A DNA stretch of 64,000 bases from Streptomyces sp. NBC_01262 (lineage in GTDB: Bacteria; Actinomycetota; Actinomycetes; Streptomycetales; Streptomycetaceae). Each line of letters starts with the position of its first letter. Position 1 is the first letter of the stretch. The notes under the pieces were generated by a model, which saw nothing but the letters and a program-made list of their open reading frames with translations, was not told the DNA's origin and did no database searches. A program made the position numbers and the translations under genes. This document shows, piece after piece, positions 49,543 through 57,510 of this stretch. The stretch covers positions 5,206,501 through 5,270,500 of the forward strand of contig NZ_CP108462.1 of the NCBI RefSeq assembly GCF_036226365.1, read 5' to 3'.

Positions 49543-50599
49543 CCAGGGGTGTCGCGGTCAGCCGGGCCGCCTCGCGTCCGGCGTGCGGATTGGGGACGCG
49601 GGCCCGGGACCCGGCCAGTTTCGCCGCGAGGTGGGCGCCGACGGTGACGGGCTCGTAGCGGGGCGGCCGGGACGGGCCCGTGCAGACGTCGAGGCACTCG
49701 ATGACGGCTTCGGTGTTGCCGTCGTGGAAGTACGCGGCCGAGCGGCGCGGCACCAACTCGCCGCCCACCCGGGGCGGGGCGACCCGGTGCATCGTGGAGA
49801 TCCACTGGTCGTTGGTCCAACGGGCCAGCGCGTCCCCGAGGTTGACCAGCAGTGCGCCGTCCGCGGGCTGTACGGGGTGCCATCGCCCGTCCGAGCCCAG
49901 GATCTCCAGTCCGGGCACCTGGTCGGCCCACAGCACGGTGACGATGCCGTAGTCGGTGTGGGCGCCCATGCCCGCCTGGTCCGGTTCCAGGGGCGCGTCC
50001 GCCGACGGGAGGCGGTAGTTGTTCATGCGCAGGACGTCGATCGAGTGGTCGGTGTACCGGCCGAAGTAGTCCTCGGGCAGGCCGAGCGCGAGGGCGAACA
50101 CCCGCGTCATCGTGCGCGCGACCCGCCCCGCCTCGGCGAACCAGGCGCCGACGGCGGCCTCGAACAACGGCACCTCGGCGGGGTGGACGTTGGCCGCGTA
50201 CTCCTGCGCGGGCAGGTCCAGTTCCGGGTAGTCGGCGGCCGTGGTGCCCACGTTGAACGCCTCGAAGAGGTCGGCGGCCGTGGTGATGCCGAGGCTGGTG
50301 GCCAGGGACTCCGACTTGGGCGGGCTGTAGCCACGGTTGATCGGCGGAGGGCAGATGTACGCCCGCTTGGCCTGCGGCCCGAGGGCGAAGAACGCGTCGG
50401 TGGCCGCGGTGAACGCGTCTCTTACGGCGTCGGGGATGCCGTGCCCGGTGATCTGCAGGAAGCCCACCGTCCGGGCCGCCTCGTCGACCGCGCGGGCGAT
50501 CGCCGCGCGGGCTTCCCCGTCGCTGTCGTCCGCGACGAAGGGGGTGATGTCGATGGTGGGTATGGTCAGGATGCCGTTGACGGTTTCAGCGGATGTCAT
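49523..50599 (-). CDS. Isopenicillin N synthase-like 2-oxoglutarate/Fe(II) oxygenase
   Basis: 358 residues. The N-terminal DIOX_N domain (about 10-130) begins IPTIDITPFVADDSD and holds FLQITGHGIPD. The catalytic core has HTDYGIVTVLW (Fe ligands His and Asp), ISTMHRVAPP (second His) and R in PRRSAAYF for 2-oxoglutarate. Such enzymes hydroxylate or oxidise small molecules; several act in ethylene, gibberellin or antibiotic pathways. I chose ATG at 50599 with AGGA upstream; a longer frame crosses the operator. It is divergent from the XRE-cupin regulator. Confidence 0.9.
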   Translation of the reverse strand: MTSAETVNGILTIPTIDITPFVADDSDGEARAAIARAVDEAARTVGFLQITGHGIPDAVRDAFTAATDAFFALGPQAKRAYICPPPINRGYSPPKSESLATSLGITTAADLFEAFNVGTTAADYPELDLPAQEYAANVHPAEVPLFEAAVGAWFAEAGRVARTMTRVFALALGLPEDYFGRYTDHSIDVLRMNNYRLPSADAPLEPDQAGMGAHTDYGIVTVLWADQVPGLEILGSDGRWHPVQPADGALLVNLGDALARWTNDQWISTMHRVAPPRVGGELVPRRSAAYFHDGNTEAVIECLDVCTGPSRPPRYEPVTVGAHLAAKLAGSRARVPNPHAGREAARLTATPLAMPPPR

Positions 50600-50641
50600 G
50601 GTTGGTCCTGTTCGTGCTGAGGGGGCTCGCCTCGTATGATT

Positions 50642-50682
50642 GCTGAGACTACTCAATTTGGGTGGTCTTGAGTGTCATCAGC
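50642..50682. promoter_or_regulatory. Long imperfect inverted repeat between oxygenase and XRE-cupin gene
   Basis: GCTGAGACTACTCAA (50642-50656) and TTGAGTGTCATCAGC (50668-50682) are inverted arms, 11 of 15 positions matching, around an 11-base centre. The inner ACTCAA/TTGAGT and outer GCTGA/TCAGC are perfect. The location between two divergent starts suits autoregulation and control of the oxygenase by the XRE-cupin protein. Confidence 0.6.
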
Positions 50683-50709
50683 GATCGCTCTTCGTTGCGG
50701 ATGGGTTAA

Positions 50710-51315
50710 ATGACGCGAGACGCAGATCCGGCCGAGAAGCTCGCCGAGAAGCTTCTGGCCGCGCGCGTGGGGGCGGAGATCCGCAGCCTGCGCGAAAAGG
50801 CGGGGCAGTCGACGCGCCAGCTCGCGGCGGCCGCCGGCATGAGCCAGGCATTCCTCAGCCAGATCGAACGCGGCCTGAGCGCCCCGTCCATGGCGACGAC
50901 GTACCGCCTCGCCGAAGCGCTCAACGTCCTGCCCGGGGCGCTGCTTCCGCCCCTGGAGCGCAAGTCACCCGTCACCTTCGTCCCGGCGGGCGAGGGCCGG
51001 ATGCTGCCGGTCAGCAGCCGTGACGACGCCGCCCTCGGCCGCACGCTCGCCATGGACCCCGACAAGCGGCTCGAAGTCGTCGAGTACGTCATCGAACCCG
51101 GCCAGTACATCCAGGAGTGGTTCCGGCTCGAAGGCGAGCTCGCGGTCTATCTCGTCTCCGGCGCCATCGACATCGAGGTCGAGGGCGAGGGCACCTGGCG
51201 GCTCGGCCCCCGCGACTTCATCGCCCACCCCTCCGGCATCCGCCACCGCTGGCTCCTCGTCGACGACCGGCCGGTCCACCTGCTCCTCGTCGTCGCCCAC
51301 CCGACCACAAGCTGA
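50710..51315 (+). CDS. XRE family regulator with cupin domain
   Basis: 201 residues. The helix-turn-helix covers about 20-75 (STRQLAAAAGMSQAFLSQIE). A C-terminal cupin (about 120-195, VEYVIEPGQYIQEWFRLEGE) senses a small ligand, with HPSGIRHRW as the second cupin motif. PuuR/SCO-type regulators of this design control catabolic operons for polyamines or other amines. It sits upstream of alditol oxidase and divergent to the oxygenase. The operator at 50642 lies 28 bases before its start. Confidence 0.9.
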   Translation: MTRDADPAEKLAEKLLAARVGAEIRSLREKAGQSTRQLAAAAGMSQAFLSQIERGLSAPSMATTYRLAEALNVLPGALLPPLERKSPVTFVPAGEGRMLPVSSRDDAALGRTLAMDPDKRLEVVEYVIEPGQYIQEWFRLEGELAVYLVSGAIDIEVEGEGTWRLGPRDFIAHPSGIRHRWLLVDDRPVHLLLVVAHPTTS

Positions 51316-51335
51316 AACAAGCCGAAAGAGGCCTC

Positions 51336-52601
51336 ATGGCTGCGGAACTGACCAACTGGGCGGGCAATGTCGAGTTCGCCGCGCAAAAACTGCTGAGCCC
51401 CGCCTCGCTGGAGGAGCTCCAGGACATTGTCGCGTCCAACGACCGCGTACGGGCGCTGGGCGCGGGCCACTCCTTCAACCGGATCGCCGACACCACCGGT
51501 GTCCTGGTCAGCCTGGACGCGATGCCGCGCCTCGCGGAGGCCGACACCGCCCGCCGCACCGTGCGGGTCGGCGGCGGCGTACGGCTGGCCGAGCTGTGCG
51601 CGGAGCTGCGGCGGCACGACCTCGCCCTGGCCAACCTGCCGTCCACGCCGCACTTCTCGGTGGCCGGCGCCTTCGCGACCGGCACCCACGGCTCGGGGGA
51701 CGGCAACGGCACGCTGGCCTCGGCCGTCAGCGCGGTGGAGCTGGTGACGGCCGACGGGTCGCAGCTCGTGCTCGCGCGCGGCGACGAGGGATTCGAGGGC
51801 GCGGTGACCTCGCTGGGCGCGCTGGGGATCATCACGGCGCTCACCCTCGACCTGCTGCCCGGGTACGAGATCGAGCAGCGCGTGTTCCTCGGCCTGCCCT
51901 GGTCCGCGCTGACCGGGCAGGAGCAGTTCGAGCGGGCCTTCTCGGCCGCGTACAGCGTCAGCGCCTTCACCCACTGGGACGACGCCCCGCTGCGGCTGTT
52001 CACCAAGCGCCGCCCCGCCGACCCGCTCCCCGACCTGGCCTGGTCCGGCGCCCGCCCCGCCGAGGCGCCGAGCCATCCCATCGAGGGCATGCCGGTGGCC
52101 AACGCGACCGAGCAGCTGGGCGTCCCCGGCCCCTGGGACGAGCGCCTGCCGCACTTCCGCGCCGGGTTCATGCCCAGCGTCGGCGACGAGCTGCAGTCCG
52201 AGTACTTCGTCGGCCGCGCCGACGCCGCCGAGGCCGTACGCGCCCTGCGCGCGCTGCACCCCCAGCTCTCCCCGGTCCTGCAGATCAGCGAGATCCGCAC
52301 CATCGCCGCCGACACCGCCTGGCTCAGCCCCACCCACGGCCGCGACTCCGTCGCCTTCCACTTCACCTGGATCGCCGACCCGGCCGCCGTCGCCCCCGTG
52401 CTCCTGAGCATCGAGCAGGCCCTCGCCCCGTTCGGTGTCAGGCCGCACTGGGGCAAGCTCTCCTCCATGGACCCGGGCGCGGTACGGGCCTCGTACGAGC
52501 ACGGGGAGCGCTTCCGCGAGCTGCTGCTGCGGTCCGACCCGACGGGCACCTTCCGGAACGAGCTGATCGACGGCTACTTCCCGGTGGACCCGCAGACGTA
52601 G
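51336..52601 (+). CDS. aldO: Alditol oxidase (FAD-linked, AldO-like)
   Basis: 421 residues. It opens MAAELTNWAGNVEFAAQKLL, near-identical in layout to S. coelicolor alditol oxidase. The FAD domain has LGAGHSFNRIADTTG, where His45 is the expected covalent flavin link (His46 in AldO). FATGTHGSGDGNGTLASAV is the second FAD block. The substrate domain ends GKLSSMDPGAVRASYEHGER. It oxidises xylitol, sorbitol and other alditols at C1, making H2O2. It lies 20 bases after the regulator gene, with AAAGAGG before the ATG, so they likely share an mRNA. Confidence 0.88.
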   Translation: MAAELTNWAGNVEFAAQKLLSPASLEELQDIVASNDRVRALGAGHSFNRIADTTGVLVSLDAMPRLAEADTARRTVRVGGGVRLAELCAELRRHDLALANLPSTPHFSVAGAFATGTHGSGDGNGTLASAVSAVELVTADGSQLVLARGDEGFEGAVTSLGALGIITALTLDLLPGYEIEQRVFLGLPWSALTGQEQFERAFSAAYSVSAFTHWDDAPLRLFTKRRPADPLPDLAWSGARPAEAPSHPIEGMPVANATEQLGVPGPWDERLPHFRAGFMPSVGDELQSEYFVGRADAAEAVRALRALHPQLSPVLQISEIRTIAADTAWLSPTHGRDSVAFHFTWIADPAAVAPVLLSIEQALAPFGVRPHWGKLSSMDPGAVRASYEHGERFRELLLRSDPTGTFRNELIDGYFPVDPQT

Positions 52602-52763
52602 ATGAGTACGGCCTCTCATAAAGAGATCCGAAATCCCCATGACGCTCCCATCTGCGGATAAGGGATCTCCCAGACGGCGTTGCCATAGTGGAGACATCGC
52701 AAAGAGCAACACGGAAACAACAGCGATAACCCGCAATTGTTCGCCATCTGGAAAGGGAAAGCC

Positions 52764-52901
52764 ATGAGCCTCCGTAAGATCACCCCCCTCGCCGCCAAGC
52801 CCTCCCGCAAGCCCGACTTCAAGCCGGACCACAAGCCGTCCCGCAAGCCCTCGCGCAAGCCGGCCACCAAGCCCGCGCGTCGCCCGGTCGGCAACAGCTG
52901 A
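52764..52901 (+). CDS. 45-residue Lys/Arg-Pro repeat peptide
   Basis: Not long enough for typical gene calling, but strongly supported: GGAAAGGGAAAGCC lies directly before ATG 52764 and a perfect 13-bp terminator follows 13 bases after the stop. The peptide opens MSLRKITPLAAKPSRKPDFK and then repeats KPSRKP-type units (PDHKPSRKPSRKPATKPARR), ending PVGNS. It is highly basic with no hydrophobic segment or signal. I recognise no family. It might bind nucleic acid or acidic polymers, or be a precursor peptide. A ~160-base AT-richer leader (from 52602) holds its promoter. Confidence 0.7.
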   Translation: MSLRKITPLAAKPSRKPDFKPDHKPSRKPSRKPATKPARRPVGNS

Positions 52902-52913
52902 GGTCACCATCGA

Positions 52914-52944
52914 AGGGGCCGTGACGAATTCCGTCACGGCCCCT
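52914..52944 (+). terminator. Terminator after Lys/Pro peptide gene
   Basis: AGGGGCCGTGACG pairs perfectly with CGTCACGGCCCCT around AATTC, a 13-bp stem. Confidence 0.9.
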
Positions 52945-52968
52945 CGGGTATTTTCCGCACCGGCTGCG

Positions 52969-52974
52969 TACGAT
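52969..52974 (+). promoter_or_regulatory. -10 element for leaderless HhH-GPD transcript
   Basis: TACGAT lies seven bases before ATG 52982, with no Shine-Dalgarno sequence in between. This spacing suggests transcription starts on the ATG. Confidence 0.5.
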
Positions 52975-52981
52975 GCGATTC

Positions 52982-53575
52982 ATGGAAACCACGCTTCGGC
53001 TCGCACAGCAGCCGGAGGCCGACGAACTGCTCGGCCGCAGCCCGCTGGCCCTTCTGGTCGGCATGCTTCTCGATCAGCAGGTCCCCATGGAATGGGCCTT
53101 TTCCGGCCCGCGCACCATCGCCACCCGTCTGGGCCGCGACGACCTCGACGCCCATGAGATCGCCTCCTACGACCCCGACGCCTTCGCCGCGCTCCTCGCC
53201 GCCAAGCCCGCCGTCCACCGGTACCCGGGCTCCATGGCCAAGCGCGTGCAGCAGCTCTGCCAGTACCTCGTCGAGCACTACGACGGCGACGCCGAGGCGC
53301 TCTGGCGCGACGCCGCCACCGGCAAGGAGCTGCTGGACCGCCTCAAGGCGCTGCCCGGCTACGGCGAGCAGAAGGCCCGCATCTTCCTCTCCCTCCTCGG
53401 CAAGCGCGTCGGCGTCCGCCCGACGGGCTGGCGCGAGGCCGCGGGCGCGTACGGGGAGGAGGGCTCGTACCGCTCGGTCGCGGACATCACGGGGCCGGAA
53501 TCGCTGGACAAGGTGCGCGCGCACAAGCAGGAGATGAAGGCGGCGGCGAAGGCGGCGGCCGCCGCCAAGAAGTGA
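52982..53575 (+). CDS. HhH-GPD-type base excision repair protein
   Basis: 197 residues. METTLRLAQQPEADELLGRS and LALLVGMLLDQQVPMEWAFS match the HhH-GPD DNA glycosylase/uncharacterised actinobacterial repair family. The hairpin is LKALPGYGEQKARIFLSLLG. The lysine-rich end (AKAAAAAKK) may bind DNA. No FeS-cluster cysteines and no clear catalytic Lys are seen, so the exact lesion is unknown. An ATG at 52973 lies in frame, but the -10 element overlaps it, so I start at 52982. Confidence 0.88.
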   Translation: METTLRLAQQPEADELLGRSPLALLVGMLLDQQVPMEWAFSGPRTIATRLGRDDLDAHEIASYDPDAFAALLAAKPAVHRYPGSMAKRVQQLCQYLVEHYDGDAEALWRDAATGKELLDRLKALPGYGEQKARIFLSLLGKRVGVRPTGWREAAGAYGEEGSYRSVADITGPESLDKVRAHKQEMKAAAKAAAAAKK

Positions 53576-53579
53576 GCGT

Positions 53580-53602
53580 GGCCCGCACTGTCAGTGCGGG
53601 CC
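53580..53602 (+). terminator. Hairpin between repair gene and dnaX
   Basis: GGCCCGCACTG-T-CAGTGCGGGCC is a near-perfect palindrome starting five bases after the repair gene stop. It ends just before the dnaX -10 element. Confidence 0.7.
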
Positions 53603-53604
53603 GA

Positions 53605-53610
53605 TATCGT
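53605..53610 (+). promoter_or_regulatory. -10 element for leaderless dnaX transcript
   Basis: TATCGT ends seven bases before the GTG at 53618 and there is no ribosome-binding site, so transcription probably starts on the GTG. Confidence 0.45.
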
Positions 53611-53617
53611 CGTAGCT

Positions 53618-55669
53618 GTGTCCCTCGCTCTGTACCGCCGCTACCGTCCCGAGTCCTTCGCCGAGGTCATCGGACAGGAGCACGTCACTGACCCGCTGCA
53701 GCAGGCGCTGCGGAACAACCGGGTCAATCACGCGTACCTGTTCAGCGGTCCGCGCGGCTGTGGCAAGACGACGAGCGCCCGCATCCTGGCCCGCTGCCTG
53801 AACTGCGAGAAGGGCCCGACGCCGACCCCCTGCGGGGAGTGCCAGTCCTGTCAGGACCTGGCGCGCAACGGGCCGGGGTCGATCGACGTCATCGAGATCG
53901 ACGCGGCCTCGCACGGTGGCGTGGACGATGCCCGTGACCTGCGGGAGAAGGCCTTCTTCGGGCCTGCGGGCAGCCGGTACAAGATCTACATCATCGATGA
54001 GGCGCACATGGTCACCTCGGCGGGCTTCAACGCCCTGCTGAAGGTGGTCGAGGAGCCGCCGGAGCACCTGAAGTTCATCTTCGCCACCACCGAGCCCGAG
54101 AAGGTCATCGGGACCATCCGCTCCCGTACCCACCACTACCCCTTCCGGCTCGTCCCGCCCGGCACCCTGCGCGACTACCTGGCCGAGGTCTGCGAGCGCG
54201 AGGCGATCCCGGTCGAGCCGGTGGTCTATCCGCTGGTCGTACGGGCCGGGGCCGGGTCCGTGCGTGACTCGATGTCGGTCATGGACCAGCTGCTCGCCGG
54301 GGCCGGCGAGGACGGCGTCACGTACGCCATGGCCACGTCTCTGCTCGGCTATACGGACGCGGCCCTGCTGGACGACGTGGTCGACGCCTTCGCGGCGGGC
54401 GACGGGGCGGCGGCCTTCGAGGTCGTCGACCGGGTGATCGAGGGCGGCAACGACCCCCGGCGCTTCGTGGCCGACCTGCTGGAGCGGCTGCGGGACCTGG
54501 TGATCCTGGCCGCGGTGCCGGACGCGCTGGAGAAGGGGCTCATCGACGCCCCGGCGGATGTCGTCGAGCGCATGCACGCCCAGGCCTCGGTCTTCGGCGC
54601 CGCCGAGCTGAGCCGCGCCGCCGACCTGGTCAACACCGGGCTCACCGAGATGCGGGGGGCGACCGCGCCCCGGCTCCAGCTGGAGCTGATCTGCGCGCGC
54701 GTGCTGCTTCCCGCCGCGTACGACGACGAGCGCTCGGTCCAGGCCCGCCTGGACCGGCTGGAGCGCCAGCCCGTCCAGCCCGCGCAGGCGCCGGTCACCT
54801 TCGCGGCCCCTGCTCCGGCCCAGGCCCCGGCCCAGGCAGCCCCGCCGCCGCCCCCGGTGGCCACGCCCGCCCCTGCCCCTGCCCCTGCCCCCGAGCCCGC
54901 GGCGGCCCAGCGCCCCGGCGCCTGGCCGACCGCCGCCCCCGCCGCGGCCCCTGCCCCCGCCGCCCAGCGCCCCGGGGCCTGGCCCACGGCCGCCCCCGCC
55001 GCACAGGCCCCGGCACCGGCACCCGCGCCCGCTCCGGCGGCGGCCGCCCCCGTGCCGGCGGCTCCGGCGCCGTCGGCAGCCGTAGGCGGCGACGCCTCCC
55101 AGGTCCGCCAGATGTGGCCGCAGATCCTGGAGGCGGTGAAGAACCGCCGCCGGTTCACCTGGATACTGCTCAGCCAGAACGCCCAGGTCGTGGGCTTCGA
55201 CGGCACCACACTCCAGGTCGGCTTCGCGAACCCGGGGGCCCGCGACAGCTTCGTCGGCGGAGGCAGCGAGGACGTCCTCAAGCAGGCGATCAGCGACACG
55301 TTGGGCGTGCAGTGGCGCGTCGAGTCCGTCGTCGACCCCTCCGGAGGCGGTGGCGGAGGCGGTGCCCCGGCGCGGCAGGCCCCCGTACAGCACCACCAGC
55401 CGCAGTCGCAGTCGCAGCCCCAGCCGCAGGCCCATGCCCAGCCGCAGCCTCAGAGCCAGCCCCAGTACGCGCCGCCACCGCCCCCGGCGCCCGCGCCGCA
55501 GCGGGCCGCGCCGCCGCCCGTGCGGGACGACACCCGGGAGCCGCCGCCGATCGAGGACGACATCCCGGAGGACGACGATCCGGACCTCGACGACACCGCG
55601 CTGAGCGGACACGACCTCTTCGTGCGCGAGCTGGGCGCGACCGTGATCGAAGAGATTTCGAACGACTAG
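53618..55669 (+). CDS. dnaX: DNA polymerase III subunits gamma and tau
   Basis: 683 residues. The clamp-loader AAA+ domain starts LYRRYRPESFAEVIGQEHV, with Walker A GPRGCGKTT, zinc ligands in CLNCEKGPTPTPCGECQSC, Walker B IIDEAH and sensor 1 TTEPEK. Domain III follows to about 370. A long Pro/Ala-rich linker with a repeated QRPGAWPTAAPAA unit precedes a globular tau part near MWPQILEAVKNRRRF and a Gln/Pro-rich tail ending in acidic residues. DnaX loads the beta clamp and couples polymerases at the fork. GTG at 53618 gives MSLALYRRYRP, the usual start. Confidence 0.97.
   Translation: MSLALYRRYRPESFAEVIGQEHVTDPLQQALRNNRVNHAYLFSGPRGCGKTTSARILARCLNCEKGPTPTPCGECQSCQDLARNGPGSIDVIEIDAASHGGVDDARDLREKAFFGPAGSRYKIYIIDEAHMVTSAGFNALLKVVEEPPEHLKFIFATTEPEKVIGTIRSRTHHYPFRLVPPGTLRDYLAEVCEREAIPVEPVVYPLVVRAGAGSVRDSMSVMDQLLAGAGEDGVTYAMATSLLGYTDAALLDDVVDAFAAGDGAAAFEVVDRVIEGGNDPRRFVADLLERLRDLVILAAVPDALEKGLIDAPADVVERMHAQASVFGAAELSRAADLVNTGLTEMRGATAPRLQLELICARVLLPAAYDDERSVQARLDRLERQPVQPAQAPVTFAAPAPAQAPAQAAPPPPPVATPAPAPAPAPEPAAAQRPGAWPTAAPAAAPAPAAQRPGAWPTAAPAAQAPAPAPAPAPAAAAPVPAAPAPSAAVGGDASQVRQMWPQILEAVKNRRRFTWILLSQNAQVVGFDGTTLQVGFANPGARDSFVGGGSEDVLKQAISDTLGVQWRVESVVDPSGGGGGGGAPARQAPVQHHQPQSQSQPQPQAHAQPQPQSQPQYAPPPPPAPAPQRAAPPPVRDDTREPPPIEDDIPEDDDPDLDDTALSGHDLFVRELGATVIEEISND
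54908..55003 (+). repeat. Duplicated QRPGAWPTAAPAA unit in dnaX linker
   Basis: Two 39-base copies at 54908-54946 and 54965-55003 code QRPGAWPTAAPAA, 57 bases apart. Both keep the Trp, suggesting a short binding peptide in the flexible linker. Confidence 0.8.
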
Positions 55670-55786
55670 AAAACAGCCGGGAAAACACTCGCCTTCTCCT
55701 ACCTGGGGCGTAGGGCGTACCGGCCGCAGAACCCGTAGGCTCGCCCTACCCGCACATACACCTCGTCGTACGGCAGGAGCGAGAAC

Positions 55787-56122
55787 GTGATCCCCGGTGG
55801 TGGCCAGCCCAACATGCAGCAGCTGCTCCAGCAGGCCCAGAAGATGCAGCAGGACCTCGCCGCGGCCCAGCAGGAGCTGGCCGAGACCGAGGTCGAGGGC
55901 AGTGCGGGCGGCGGCCTCGTGACGGCGACGGTGACCGGGGCCGGTGAGCTCCGGGGGCTGGTCATCGACCCGAAGGCGGTCGATCCTGAGGACATGGAGA
56001 CGCTGGCCGACCTGGTCGTCGCCGCCGTGCACAATGCCAACGCGAGCGCGCAGGAGCTGCAGCAGCTCAAGCTCGGCCCGCTCGCCCAGGGCCTGGGCGG
56101 CATGCCCGGCCTGCCGTTCTAG
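55787..56122 (+). CDS. YbaB/EbfC family nucleoid-associated protein
   Basis: 111 residues. The N-terminal helix MQQLLQQAQKMQQDLAAAQQ is followed by VEGSAGGGLVTATVTGAGEL and LVVAAVHNANASAQELQ, the standard YbaB fold. It forms dimers that bind DNA and contribute to nucleoid structure. GTG at 55787 has GGAG at good spacing. It sits in the dnaX-ybaB-recR order seen in many bacteria. Confidence 0.94.
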   Translation: MIPGGGQPNMQQLLQQAQKMQQDLAAAQQELAETEVEGSAGGGLVTATVTGAGELRGLVIDPKAVDPEDMETLADLVVAAVHNANASAQELQQLKLGPLAQGLGGMPGLPF

Positions 56123-56153
56123 AGAGCAAGCCAGAAGGCGCAGGTAGCAGACC

Positions 56154-56753
56154 GTGTACGAAGGCGTGGTTCAGGACCTCATCGACGAACTGGGCAGGCT
56201 GCCCGGCGTGGGTCCCAAGAGCGCCCAGCGCATCGCCTTCCACATCCTCCAGGCCGACCCCGCCGACGTCCGCCGGCTCGCCCACGCCCTCGCCGAGGTC
56301 AAGGCCAAGGTCCGCTTCTGCACCGTCTGCGGCAACGTGGCCGAGTCCGAGGAGTGCCGCGTCTGCCGCGACCCCCGCCGGGACCGCTCCGTGATCTGTG
56401 TCGTCGAGGAGTCCAAGGACGTCGTCGCCGTCGAGCGCACCCGCGAGTTCCGCGGCCGCTACCACGTCCTCGGCGGCGCCATCAGCCCCATCGAGGGCAT
56501 CGGCCCGGACGACCTGCGCATACGAGAACTCCTGGCCCGGCTCGCCGACGGCACCGTCACCGAGCTCATCCTGGCCACCGACCCGAATCTGGAGGGCGAG
56601 GCCACAGCGACGTATCTCGCCCGTATGGTCAAGCCCATGGGGCTCAAGGTCACCCGTCTCGCCAGCGGCCTGCCGGTCGGCGGGGACTTGGAATACGCGG
56701 ACGAGGTCACGCTCGGCCGAGCTTTTGAGGGAAGGCGACTCCTTGATGTCTGA
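56154..56753 (+). CDS. recR: Recombination mediator protein RecR
   Basis: 199 residues. The N-terminal HhH (LGRLPGVGPKSAQRIAFHIL), the C4 zinc finger CTVCGNVAESEECRVC and the Toprim domain (VVEESKDVVAVERT, then ILATDPNLEGEATA) appear in the usual order. RecR works with RecO/RecF to load RecA on gapped DNA. GTG at 56154. Its last 8 bases overlap the next gene. Confidence 0.97.
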   Translation: MYEGVVQDLIDELGRLPGVGPKSAQRIAFHILQADPADVRRLAHALAEVKAKVRFCTVCGNVAESEECRVCRDPRRDRSVICVVEESKDVVAVERTREFRGRYHVLGGAISPIEGIGPDDLRIRELLARLADGTVTELILATDPNLEGEATATYLARMVKPMGLKVTRLASGLPVGGDLEYADEVTLGRAFEGRRLLDV

Positions 56754-57393
56754 CAACGCGCTGGACCCCAACGACTTCGCTGTGCAGATCTCCGACCAGA
56801 TCGAGAGCTTCATCCTCTCGGTCCGAGAGGTCGCCAAGGGCGACGATCCCGACAGCGCCGTGCCGTACCTCCTGCTGGAGGTCTCCCAGCTCCTGCTGGC
56901 CGGCGGCCGTCTGGGCGCGCACGAGGACATCCTCCCGGACGAGCGCTACGAGCCCGACATCGGTCCCGAGCCGGACGCGGACGAGCTGCGTGAGCGCCTC
57001 GCGGTCCTGCTGGAGCCCATCGACGTCTACTCCGAGGTCTTCGACCCGTACGTCCCCCGCTCCACGCCGGTCGCGTGCCGCATCTCCGACGACCTGGCGG
57101 ATGTCGTCACCGATCTGGCGCACGGCCTGGCCCACTTCCGGGACGGCCGGGTCACCGAGGCCCTGTGGTGGTGGCAGTTCTCGTACCTGTCCAACTGGGG
57201 CCCCACCGCCTCCGCTTCGCTGCGCGCGCTGCAGTCCCTGGTCGCCCACGTACGCCTCGACAGCCCGCTGGACGCGCTCGACGGGCTCGACACGGACGAC
57301 AACAGCGGCGACGAGGACAAGCTCGCCGAGGAGGCCGGCAAGGTGATGGCGGAGGAGATCGCCGGCCCGCTCGGCCTGCGTCAGGGGCACTGA
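56746..57393 (+). CDS. DUF5063 domain protein
   Basis: 215 residues, mostly helical and very acidic. SAVPYLLLEVSQLLLAGGRL and VTDLAHGLAHFRDGRVTEAL match the DUF5063 family, which in actinobacteria lies next to recR. Its role is not established. ATG at 56746 overlaps the recR stop by 8 bases, implying coupled translation. It ends before the aspartate kinase promoter. Confidence 0.88.
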   Translation: MSDNALDPNDFAVQISDQIESFILSVREVAKGDDPDSAVPYLLLEVSQLLLAGGRLGAHEDILPDERYEPDIGPEPDADELRERLAVLLEPIDVYSEVFDPYVPRSTPVACRISDDLADVVTDLAHGLAHFRDGRVTEALWWWQFSYLSNWGPTASASLRALQSLVAHVRLDSPLDALDGLDTDDNSGDEDKLAEEAGKVMAEEIAGPLGLRQGH

Positions 57394-57434
57394 CTCAAGG
57401 TCACTGAATGAGCCAGCCGTCTCGGTATCTGGTA

Positions 57435-57467
57435 TTGCGGGGGCGTTTCCGGCCTGCTCGTTAGACT
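57435..57467 (+). promoter_or_regulatory. Candidate aspartate kinase promoter
   Basis: TTAGACT (57461-57467) is a plausible -10, with TTGCGG (57435-57440) as a weak -35 at a long 20-base spacing. It lies about 44 bases before the GTG. Confidence 0.35.
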
Positions 57468-57510
57468 GAGCCGACCGCAGTACAGACCTTGAGGAGCTTG
57501 AGGAGCGCAC

